Shown here: positions 1-5,059 of the stretch, piece after piece
How positions within the stretch are numbered: the stretch's first letter is position 1
How the letters are laid out: the number at the start of each line of letters is the position of its first letter
Notes under the pieces: model-generated
What the model was told of the DNA's origin: nothing
Database searches by the model: none
What the model saw: the letters and a program-made list of their open reading frames with translations, nothing else
Position numbers and translations under genes: made by a program
Origin: Bacillota bacterium
GTDB taxonomy: Bacteria > Bacillota > Clostridia > Clostridiales > Caloramatoraceae
NCBI GenBank assembly: GCA_023415335.1
Contig: JAEZLD010000163.1
Location: 1 to 5,562, forward strand
Reading direction: 5' to 3'
Length of the DNA stretch: 5,562 nucleotides

Positions 1-16
1 TTGCAGGTCCTTATTT

Positions 17-694
17 TTATTCATTAGGATTTTTAAAGCTCGGCGGATTGGCCTTTGTGTCTCCAAAGGAATCTTCTGGGGAAGGATTGGATAGGTTAAA
101 GTAAAGCCTTGAATCCTTAGTCACACCAAAATCCTCATTGGAGCCTGTATCCTGAACCTTGTTAAAAGCCTCCCTAAACAGTGCGTTATGTGCCTCCTCA
201 CGGTTAAGCAGGAAGTCTATAACCTCCCTTACCTTCTTATCATTAATCTGACGGTGGAGATATTCATAAACTACCTTTGCCCTCTGCTCTGAGGCAATGT
301 TGGAGAGCAAATCTGCACACAAGTCCCCTGTAACAGTAACATAGTCTGCTGTCCAGGAGTATCCCGAGGCATTTATGAGCCCTGGGTTTAACCCCAGTAT
401 AACATGGCTCTGGATTTCACCTGCAGGAGTCGATTCCGCATCCACATCATGCCCATTGAGGAGGTTTATAAGCTGGCCCACCATCTCCATATGGCTCAGC
501 TCCTCTGAAGCTATGTCTAAGAATAAATCTTTTATCTGAGGGTCCTTTATTCTAAAGCTCTGAGACATATACTGCATTGCAGCCTTGAGTTCCCCATTGC
601 CTCCTCCAAGCTGTTCCTGCATTAATGCGGCATATTGAGGATTAGGTTTTTCAATTTCTACTGGGTGGAATAGCTGTTTTTCATGCTTGAACAT
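17..694 (-). CDS. Manganese catalase family protein (di-Mn catalase), 225 aa
   Basis: Cytoplasmic non-haem catalase that would break down hydrogen peroxide at a di-manganese centre in a ferritin-like four-helix bundle. From the start chosen here, the expected metal ligands are visible: E35 in GELKAAMQY, E65-x-x-H68 in SEELSHMEM, E136 in the SEQRAK segment and H169 in REEAHN. The spacing closely follows the classical Lactobacillus plantarum enzyme as I remember it. The block around SWTADYVTVTGDLCADL and the C-terminal YFNLSNPSPED tail are also typical. At 225 residues it is longer than spore-coat CotJC (about 190) and shorter than classical enzymes (about 265-300). The start is ATG at 694, with AGGAG eight bases upstream; a GTG three codons earlier (703) overlaps that ribosome site. 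It has no signal peptide. The family is near certain; catalase activity is inferred. No convincing sigma-A promoter was found upstream. Confidence 0.93.
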   Translation of the reverse strand: MFKHEKQLFHPVEIEKPNPQYAALMQEQLGGGNGELKAAMQYMSQSFRIKDPQIKDLFLDIASEELSHMEMVGQLINLLNGHDVDAESTPAGEIQSHVILGLNPGLINASGYSWTADYVTVTGDLCADLLSNIASEQRAKVVYEYLHRQINDKKVREVIDFLLNREEAHNALFREAFNKVQDTGSNEDFGVTKDSRLYFNLSNPSPEDSFGDTKANPPSFKNPNE

Positions 695-702
695 AGCAAA
701 CA

Positions 703-709
703 CTCCTTT
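703..709 (-). promoter_or_regulatory. Shine-Dalgarno site that fixes the catalase start
   Basis: The minus strand reads AAAGGAG here, eight bases before the ATG at 694. The alternative upstream GTG (701-703) lies on the last base of this site, so it cannot be served by it. This favours the 225-residue form over the 228-residue form. Confidence 0.75.
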
Positions 710-788
710 TTCTCTTAGTATCTCCTAGCCTATGCGCCATATTCACCCTCACAACAGCTTATTGCAGCTTCCATCAGCATAATTATTA

Positions 789-810
789 AAAACAAAAGGG
801 ATAGGCCCCC
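789..810 (-). terminator. Weak possible terminator or attenuator upstream of catalase
   Basis: On the minus strand five Gs (810-806) can pair with UCCCU (801-797): three G-C pairs flanked by G-U wobbles, with loop CCUA. This is followed by a U-rich run (UUUUGUUUUU). It could end transcripts from the Tad1-like gene about 250 bases downstream of its stop, or act in the catalase leader. The stem is short, so this is a weak call. Confidence 0.25.
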
Positions 811-1060
811 GCATTATAAATCTGCATGAGTAGTCTACCCCGTTTAAACCTTATACAATTATATACCATAGATTATCAAGACTCTTTTAAATTCAAATAT
901 ATTGCTGGGTAAAGCTTTGCAACAAACAGGAGTCTGTCCCACACGAGCAATGAATCACCTTACTTATACCTGATATAAGCAGAGCTTCTGCACGTTTATG
1001 TATCCTCCGTAGGCTCTTAGAAATTTCAAAGCATCTGACTATTCAGCAACCAGCAGCTTA

Positions 1061-1435
1061 CTACTTGTGGTAAGTGCCTAATACATTTCTCTCTGCTCGG
1101 TCTTCTACTCTTCTATTCAGCCACATCAGGGCCTCTTCAACATGCTCTAGGGCCTTATCATTATATAGGGTTTCAAACTCACCCTCCTGGAAGAGTTTCA
1201 GCCTGTCTCTTATAATCTCCAGTAAATCAGCATCAAGAACACCTTTTACAGAGCTGTTAACTCCTCTGGGTCCTCTTTGAAATTGAATATCAGCAAGAAC
1301 AGTAGAAGGTTCCTTACCATCGCTAATAGATACTATACGATATTCATGATACCCTCCGCCAGGTCCAACATCCCCAACAGCATAAACGTCATTGATCTTT
1401 TCAATCTTTTGAATTGTAGAGAGTTTTTTGTCCAT
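1061..1435 (-). CDS. tad1: Tad1-like anti-Thoeris protein (cyclic ADP-ribose sponge), 124 aa
   Basis: Predicted homologue of Tad1, a phage protein that binds and sequesters the glyco-cyclic ADP-ribose signals made by Thoeris TIR proteins; related sponges also capture CBASS cyclic nucleotides. The N-terminal half (about 1-65) looks beta-rich, with a glycine-rich GPGGGYHEY segment and the IQFQRGPRG block. Two long helices follow, 68-83 (DADLLEIIRDRLKLFQ) and 92-116 (ALEHVEEALMWLNRRVEDR), matching the Acb2/Tad1 helical hairpin. From memory, the ligand-contacting residues of Clostridium botulinum Tad1 are R57, F82, N92, R109 and R113; all five are present at the same numbers here. The start is ATG with AGGAGG seven bases upstream. 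It is a single gene with its own promoter, no thsA/thsB partner in view and no phage neighbours. Family members are often labelled hypothetical or, wrongly, ABC transporter ATPase; no Walker motif is visible. The family call is from recognition, not from a search. Confidence 0.77.
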   Translation of the reverse strand: MDKKLSTIQKIEKINDVYAVGDVGPGGGYHEYRIVSISDGKEPSTVLADIQFQRGPRGVNSSVKGVLDADLLEIIRDRLKLFQEGEFETLYNDKALEHVEEALMWLNRRVEDRAERNVLGTYHK

Positions 1436-1467
1436 TATATAGCCTCCTAATAAATTATTATAATTAT

Positions 1468-1496
1468 ATTATACCAAAATTTCATAGAATTGTAAG
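1468..1496 (-). promoter_or_regulatory. Sigma-A promoter of the Tad1-like gene, extended -10
   Basis: On the minus strand, CTTACA (1496-1491, four of six matches to TTGACA) is followed by a 17-base spacer and a perfect TATAAT (1473-1468). TGG directly before the -10 makes an extended -10 (TGnTATAAT). Transcription would start near 1461, giving a leader of about 25 bases that contains the AGGAGG site at 1443-1448. No operator is evident, so expression may be constitutive. Confidence 0.75.
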
Positions 1497-1533
1497 ATAG
1501 TTTTATAACACATTTAATTATATAAACGCATAT

Positions 1534-1564
1534 AAAAAAAGAACCCTGATTTCTCAGGATTCTT
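1534..1564 (-). terminator. Strong intrinsic terminator after the GGGtGRT gene
   Basis: The minus-strand RNA forms an 11-base-pair stem (AAGAAUCCUGA with UCAGGGUUCUU, one U-G wobble) with a GAAA tetraloop. Seven U residues follow (plus-strand A run 1534-1540, partly inside the stem). It begins about 11 bases after the stop codon of the upstream gene and separates that operon from the Tad1-like cassette. Confidence 0.92.
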
Positions 1565-1575
1565 AAAACTTTTTT

Positions 1576-2577
1576 CTACTTATTCATAGCTTCCTCGACC
1601 GCAACGGCAATGGCAACGGACATTCCCACCATCGGATTATTGCCGGCACCTATAAGTCCCATCATTTCTACATGTGCTGGAACTGATGATGAGCCTGCAA
1701 ACTGTGCATCTGAGTGCATCCTTCCCATGGTATCAGTCATGCCGTAGGAAGCAGGACCTGCTGCCATGTTGTCTGGATGGAGGGTTCTTCCCGTACCACC
1801 ACCGGACGCAACTGAGAAGTACTTCTTGCCCTGCTCAATGCATTCCTTCTTGTAGGTACCTGCAACAGGATGCTGGAACCTTGTTGGGTTGGTTGAGTTT
1901 CCTGTTATGGATACTCCAACGTTTTCAAAATGCATTATGGCAACGCCTTCCCTAACGTCATCTGCTCCATAGCATCTAACCTTAGCCCTTTCTCCATTGG
2001 AGTAGGCTACTTCCTTTACTATCTCAAGCTTGCTTGTATAGTAATCAAACTTGGTCTGTACATAGGTAAAGCCGTTTATCCTTGATATAATCTGTGCTGC
2101 ATCCTTTCCAAGGCCGTTAAGTATTACCTTAAGGGGCTTCTTCCTTACCTTGTTGGCTGACTTGGCAAGTCCAATTGCACCCTCTGCTGCTGCAAAGGAT
2201 TCGTGTCCTGCAAGGAATGCGAAGCACTCAGTGTCTTCGTTAAGAAGCATTGCTGCCAGGTTTCCATGTCCAAGTCCAACCTTCCTATCGTCTGCAACAG
2301 AACCAGGTATGCAGAAGGACTGGAGTCCCTCTCCTATGGCCTTAGCTGCATCCTCAGCTCTTTTACAGCCCTTCTTTATAGCAACAGCAGCACCTACAGT
2401 GTATGCCCAGCATGCATTTTCAAAGCATATTGGCTGTATTCCCTTTACGATGTTATAGGCATCTACACCCTTCTCATCACATATAGCCTTAGCTTCTTCT
2501 ATGGAGGAAATTCCATATTTATTTAAGGTTTCATTAATCTGCTTTATTCTTCTCTCATAGCTTTCAAATAATGGCAT
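1576..2577 (-). CDS. GGGtGRT-family protein, 333 aa, function unknown
   Basis: Member of the conserved family named after its signature, seen here as GGGTGRT at residues 259-265. The protein is soluble, with no signal peptide, and is rich in glycine and alanine. It has eight cysteines (33, 51, 56, 71, 89, 118, 202, 246), a glycine-rich LGHGNLAAM segment (102-110) and histidines at 104, 125, 236, 267, 288 and 302. No standard nucleotide-binding or catalytic motif was recognised, and the biochemical role is unknown to me. It is the second gene of an operon, 19 bases after the NifU-like gene, with GGGGAGG seven bases before its ATG, and it is followed directly by a terminator. The tight pairing with a NifU-like protein suggests metal or Fe-S chemistry, but this is inference. 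Length and ends look complete. Confidence 0.9.
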   Translation of the reverse strand: MPLFESYERRIKQINETLNKYGISSIEEAKAICDEKGVDAYNIVKGIQPICFENACWAYTVGAAVAIKKGCKRAEDAAKAIGEGLQSFCIPGSVADDRKVGLGHGNLAAMLLNEDTECFAFLAGHESFAAAEGAIGLAKSANKVRKKPLKVILNGLGKDAAQIISRINGFTYVQTKFDYYTSKLEIVKEVAYSNGERAKVRCYGADDVREGVAIMHFENVGVSITGNSTNPTRFQHPVAGTYKKECIEQGKKYFSVASGGGTGRTLHPDNMAAGPASYGMTDTMGRMHSDAQFAGSSSVPAHVEMMGLIGAGNNPMVGMSVAIAVAVEEAMNK

Positions 2578-2596
2578 CTCTATTCCTCCCCTCCAA

Positions 2597-3289
2597 TTAT
2601 TCCTGCCTTGGGTCTATGACCTTAGCAGCCTCAGCAAACCTTCCATAGGTTCCAGTTGCCTTTGCAAGGGCTTCGTTAGCATCTACACCCTTTTTTACTG
2701 CTTCCATCATTTTCCCAAGGTTAACGAATTTATAGCCTATTATCTCGTTGTTCTCATCTAGTGCTATCTCAGATATATAGCCCTCTGCCATCTCAAGATA
2801 TCTTGAGCCCTTTGCAAGAGTTCCATACATGGTTCCAACCTGGCTCCTTAAGCCCTTTCCAAGGTCTTCAAGTCCTGCACCTATTGGAAGTCCACCCTCT
2901 GAGAAAGCAGTCTGGGTTCTTCCATATACTATCTGGAGGAACAGCTCTCTCATTGCTGTATTTATAGCATCACATACAAGGTCAGTGTTAAGTGCCTCAA
3001 GTATTGTCTTTCCTGGAAGTATTTCTGAGGCCATTGCTGCGGAATGGGTCATACCTGAGCATCCAAGGGTTTCAACAAGTGCCTCCTGGATAACACCTTC
3101 CTTTACATTAAGAGTAAGCTTGCAGGCACCCTGCTGAGGTGCACACCAGCCGACTCCGTGTGTAAGCCCTGATATGTCCTTTATCTCTTTAGCCTGTACC
3201 CATTTTCCTTCCTCAGGAATTGGGGCTGGTCCGTGATTTGGTCCTTTGGCTACACAAGTCATTTGTTCAACTTCATGTGAATAAATCAT
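2597..3289 (-). CDS. NifU/IscU-like iron-sulfur scaffold-related protein, 230 aa
   Basis: Resembles the N-terminal domain of NifU/IscU, the scaffold on which Fe-S clusters are built. The core KLTLNVKEGVIQEALVETLGC followed by SGMTHSAAMASEIL (57-91) has the family's strand-strand-Cys-helix order, and C106 in LVCDAINTAM matches the later scaffold cysteine. Cysteines are at 12, 49, 56, 77 and 106. The usual CGD motif, whose Asp tunes cluster release, is not seen; the equivalent region reads GWCAPQQGAC. A non-NifU C-terminal part (about 125-230) makes it longer than IscU (about 130), including a short repeat-like VKKGVDANEALAKATG segment (198-213). The ATG is preceded by AAGGGAG at eight bases. 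It is first in an operon with the GGGtGRT gene. Family resemblance is solid; scaffold activity is not shown. It is unlikely to be the general housekeeping scaffold, because no iscS or sufBCD genes are nearby. Confidence 0.85.
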   Translation of the reverse strand: MIYSHEVEQMTCVAKGPNHGPAPIPEEGKWVQAKEIKDISGLTHGVGWCAPQQGACKLTLNVKEGVIQEALVETLGCSGMTHSAAMASEILPGKTILEALNTDLVCDAINTAMRELFLQIVYGRTQTAFSEGGLPIGAGLEDLGKGLRSQVGTMYGTLAKGSRYLEMAEGYISEIALDENNEIIGYKFVNLGKMMEAVKKGVDANEALAKATGTYGRFAEAAKVIDPRQE

Positions 3290-3340
3290 TATGTTTTCTC
3301 CCTTCTATGTAGTTTATATGTTTATATCCCCATCCATTAC

Positions 3341-3369
3341 ATTTTAGCAAAAGAACCCCTAGCTAACAA
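3341..3369 (-). promoter_or_regulatory. Promoter of the NifU-like/GGGtGRT operon
   Basis: On the minus strand, TTGTTA (3369-3364, four of six) is followed by a 17-base spacer and TAAAAT (3346-3341). TGC immediately upstream gives an extended -10 (TGnTAAAAT). Transcription would start near 3334, about 45 bases before the ATG at 3289. The -35 element lies in the loop of the preceding operon's terminator hairpin, so the two signals are physically nested. Confidence 0.65.
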
Positions 3370-3381
3370 GGGCTAAGGGTT
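3349..3381 (-). terminator. Intrinsic terminator of the dinB operon
   Basis: The minus-strand RNA pairs AACCCUUAGC (3381-3372) with GCUAGGGGUU (3363-3354): ten pairs with one wobble and an eight-base loop. CUUUUG follows. It sits about 45 bases after the stop of the 79-residue gene. The U run is short, so termination may be partial. Confidence 0.75.
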
Positions 3382-3424
3382 AAAATCAACCTAATATTAT
3401 GTGAAATTTTTAGCATAATTATAC

Positions 3425-3664
3425 CTACAGCTTCTCAATAAACCAGGTATTGCTCTCTGTTTCCCATCTAAGTTCCAGCGGGTCTGTTCTACCGTCTATC
3501 TGGCAAAGATATATGAAGCAGTCCCTGAGATTCCTACGCTCCTTCCAGGTTTTTATGGTCCTGTTTACCCTGAAGGTACCCTGGGTGGAGGTCAAAAGTA
3601 TGGGGCTGGCGTTCCTCTTATCAAACATAACCAGCACCTGAGCCTCTTCCCTTATCATTTTCAT
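3425..3664 (-). CDS. Small uncharacterised protein translationally coupled to dinB, 79 aa
   Basis: I do not recognise a named family with certainty. The start ATG (3664-3662) overlaps the dinB stop as ATGA, and GGGGGAGG lies six bases upstream, inside the last dinB codons. A longer frame from ATG 3706 is open but has no comparable site, so 79 residues is preferred over 93. The protein is basic and beta-rich in appearance, with short strands around QVLVMFDKR, PILLTSTQGTFRVNR and FIYLCQIDG. It ends in LELRWETESNTWFIEKL with W40, W67 and W74. This order (Phe/Arg strand, Lys-Thr-Trp-Lys-Glu, then a final Trp-rich strand) recalls the small DUF6504-type proteins encoded beside Y-family polymerases, but it lacks the YolD signature. 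Co-expression with dinB under LexA suggests an accessory role in translesion synthesis; that is inference. Confidence 0.8.
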   Translation of the reverse strand: MKMIREEAQVLVMFDKRNASPILLTSTQGTFRVNRTIKTWKERRNLRDCFIYLCQIDGRTDPLELRWETESNTWFIEKL

Positions 3665-4911
3665 ATTATGCCTCCCCCTTTGTTGAATGATTTCATGGGC
3701 TTCCATTCATCCTCATCATAAACTCTTATAAGCTTGTCACAGCCGTTTGGCATAAGGGAGCCCCTTATTACGGAATTGTATCCGTATCTTTCCCTTATTA
3801 TGTCCATACATTTATCCAGGTTTTCAGACCTTATGCGCTCTGGCTCCTCAAAGAAGCTCACCTGCCTGAAGCCCGCTGCCGGTCTTAGCCCCGATACCCG
3901 CACTCCAAGAAGCCTGAGAGGCACCTGCTCATCCCAGTTGTCTTTAAGCAGCTCCATGGCATAGCTATGTATCTCCGGGGTAACATCTGTAGGTATGCTT
4001 ATTTTCCTCTGCCTTATGCAGGATGCAAAATCCTTGGTCCTCATCATTATCTCAACTACATCCCCTTGGAGACCTCTTTCCCTTACCCTTCTTCCAACGC
4101 TTTCACACAAGCACATAAGCACCTCTGAGGCTTCCTGGATATTATCCACGTCCCTTGGGGTTGTTATGGAGTTGCTTATTCCCTTAATTTCATCCTCCTT
4201 TGAGGATACCCTTGAGTTGTCCATACCATTTGCAAAATGCCATAGGTATGTACCCATTTTGCCATAGCTTTTCTCCAATACCTTAAGAGGGGTATTGGCC
4301 AGCTCCCCTATGGTATATATGCCCATGCTATTAAGCTTGATTTTCATCTTCCTTCCTACCCCAATCATATCCCCAACTGGCAGAGGCCATACCTTGGTTC
4401 TAACGTCCTCCTCCATTATAACTGAGGTGGCATCGGGCTTTTTCAAGTCCGATGCCATCTTCGCCATAAGCTTGCAATAGGATACTCCTACGCTGGCGGT
4501 TATATGAAGCTCCTTTTTAATCCTTGCCCTTATTTTGTCCCCTATCTCCACAGCATTTCCGAAAAGCCTTTCGCAGCCTGTTACATCCACCCAGGCCTCG
4601 TCTATACTGAAAACCTCCACATCAGGGCTGTAGCTCCTGAGTATATCCATAACCCTCATGGAATAGCGCATATAACCTTTTAAATCGGGTGGCACAAATA
4701 TAAGGCTTGGGCAAAGGTTCCTGGCGTCCCCCACAGTCATGGCTGTTTTCACACCATAGGCCCTGGCCTCATAGGAGGCTGTAAGTATTATGCCATTCCT
4801 TTTTTCCTTATCCCCTGCAACTGCAATAGGAAGTCCTGCAAGCTGGGGATTTTTAGCCTGTTCCACAGAGGCATAGAAGGCATTCATATCCACGTGTAGT
4901 ATCCATCTCAT
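3661..4911 (-). CDS. dinB: DNA polymerase IV (Y-family translesion polymerase), 416 aa
   Basis: Error-prone polymerase that extends across damaged template in the SOS response. From the chosen start the catalytic metal ligands are D8 (HVDMNAFYAS) and D104/E105 (FSIDEAWVDV), nearly identical in number to E. coli DinB. Y13 occupies the steric-gate position that excludes ribonucleotides. The palm/fingers motif SYEARAYGVKTAM and the VGVSYCKLMAKMASDLKKPD block are present. A helix-hairpin-helix region with VGRKMKIKLNSMGIYTIGEL follows, and then the little-finger domain. QVSFF (about 350-354) fits a beta-clamp binding motif (QxxLF type). The ATG at 4911 is chosen because GGGGTGAT precedes it closely; an in-frame ATG at 4929 lies inside the LexA operator and downstream of the probable transcription start, with no ribosome site. 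Length is typical. Its 3' end overlaps the 79-residue gene by four bases. Confidence 0.97.
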   Translation of the reverse strand: MRWILHVDMNAFYASVEQAKNPQLAGLPIAVAGDKEKRNGIILTASYEARAYGVKTAMTVGDARNLCPSLIFVPPDLKGYMRYSMRVMDILRSYSPDVEVFSIDEAWVDVTGCERLFGNAVEIGDKIRARIKKELHITASVGVSYCKLMAKMASDLKKPDATSVIMEEDVRTKVWPLPVGDMIGVGRKMKIKLNSMGIYTIGELANTPLKVLEKSYGKMGTYLWHFANGMDNSRVSSKEDEIKGISNSITTPRDVDNIQEASEVLMCLCESVGRRVRERGLQGDVVEIMMRTKDFASCIRQRKISIPTDVTPEIHSYAMELLKDNWDEQVPLRLLGVRVSGLRPAAGFRQVSFFEEPERIRSENLDKCMDIIRERYGYNSVIRGSLMPNGCDKLIRVYDEDEWKPMKSFNKGGGII

Positions 4912-4922
4912 AGAATCACCCC

Positions 4923-4936
4923 AGAACATATGTTCG
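4923..4936 (-). promoter_or_regulatory. LexA (DinR) SOS box controlling dinB
   Basis: The minus strand reads CGAACATATGTTCT, containing the perfect palindrome GAAC-ATAT-GTTC. It fully matches the core of the Bacillus-type consensus CGAACRNRYGTTC. It lies just downstream of the probable transcription start and 12 bases upstream of the dinB ATG, so bound LexA would block transcription. This indicates that dinB and its coupled partner are DNA-damage induced. Confidence 0.92.
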
Positions 4937-4946
4937 GTATATTTAT

Positions 4947-4974
4947 ATTATACACCATTCTCACAAAAAATAAA
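4947..4974 (-). promoter_or_regulatory. dinB promoter
   Basis: A perfect TATAAT lies at 4952-4947 on the minus strand, with a weak -35 candidate TTTATT (4974-4969) at a spacing of 16. Predicted transcription starts near 4940, just before the LexA box. The -10 is convincing; the -35 is poor. Confidence 0.65.
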
Positions 4975-5059
4975 CCCTTTTAATAAGAGAAGCATATATT
5001 TTTTGCAATATAAGCAAACTAATATGTAACAATAAAAATTAAAGCACTGGAGGAATATC
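4975..5059 (+). promoter_or_regulatory. Divergent upstream region of the secreted repeat protein gene
   Basis: AT-rich region that must hold the promoter of the plus-strand gene. An inverted repeat TTTGC-AATATAA-GCAAA (5002-5018) could be an operator. TTGCAA at 5003-5008 resembles a -35, but no good -10 lies at the right spacing (TATGTA at 5023-5028 is only 14 bases away). GGAGG at 5049-5053, six bases before the ATG, is a clear ribosome site. The promoter assignment is tentative. Confidence 0.35.

Larger units (their letters stand above)
695..1060. other. 366-base non-coding stretch between catalase and the Tad1-like gene
   Basis: No credible gene was found on either strand. It contains several small dyads: CTTATA/TATAAG (963-968 and 974-979, loop of 5), immediately followed by GCAGA/TCTGC (979-983 and 987-991, loop of 3). 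It also has the palindromes GTAGTCTAC (830-838) and GTTTAAAC (842-849). Two TATAAT-like boxes occur on the minus strand (858-863 and 813-818), but neither has a recognisable -35 partner. A weak GC hairpin followed by a T-rich run lies at 793-810 on the minus strand. The stretch must carry the catalase promoter unless that gene is read through from the Tad1-like gene. It could also be decayed DNA; nothing in it identifies a mobile element. Confidence 0.5.

Noticed and set aside
695..703. Upstream GTG start for the catalase (228-residue form)
   Set aside because: The GTG overlaps the AGGAG site that correctly serves the ATG at 694, and nothing like a ribosome site precedes it.
726..734. CATAGGCTA on the minus strand, a match to the sigma-K -10 pattern CATAnnnTA
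   Set aside because: It is tempting because related catalases are spore-coat proteins, but no AC-type -35 is at the needed distance. A 6-base match alone is weak.
964..993. Nine-residue leader peptide frame (GTG 993, GGAGG at 1004-1008)
   Set aside because: The spacing of ten bases to a GTG is marginal, and no attenuator or regulated gene follows closely. It is probably chance.
1059..1076. Inverted repeat CTTACTAC/GTGGTAAG at the end of the Tad1-like gene as a terminator
   Set aside because: The loop would be only two bases, one pair fails in the minus-strand RNA, and no U run follows.
1674..2526. Open plus-strand frames of about 90-107 codons opposite the GGGtGRT gene
   Set aside because: They are antisense to a well-conserved gene, lack convincing ribosome sites, and give Ser/Cys/Leu-rich low-information proteins typical of shadow frames. 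The same holds for plus-strand frames opposite the NifU-like gene and dinB.
3665..3706. Longer 93-residue form of the gene after dinB
   Set aside because: The first 14 residues would overlap dinB coding sequence out of frame and no strong ribosome site precedes ATG 3706. ATG 3664 has GGGGGAGG and the classic ATGA overlap.
4912..4929. Upstream ATG start for dinB
   Set aside because: It lies inside the LexA operator and has no Shine-Dalgarno site, whereas ATG 4911 has GGGGTGAT. DinB proteins normally begin just before the HVDM motif.
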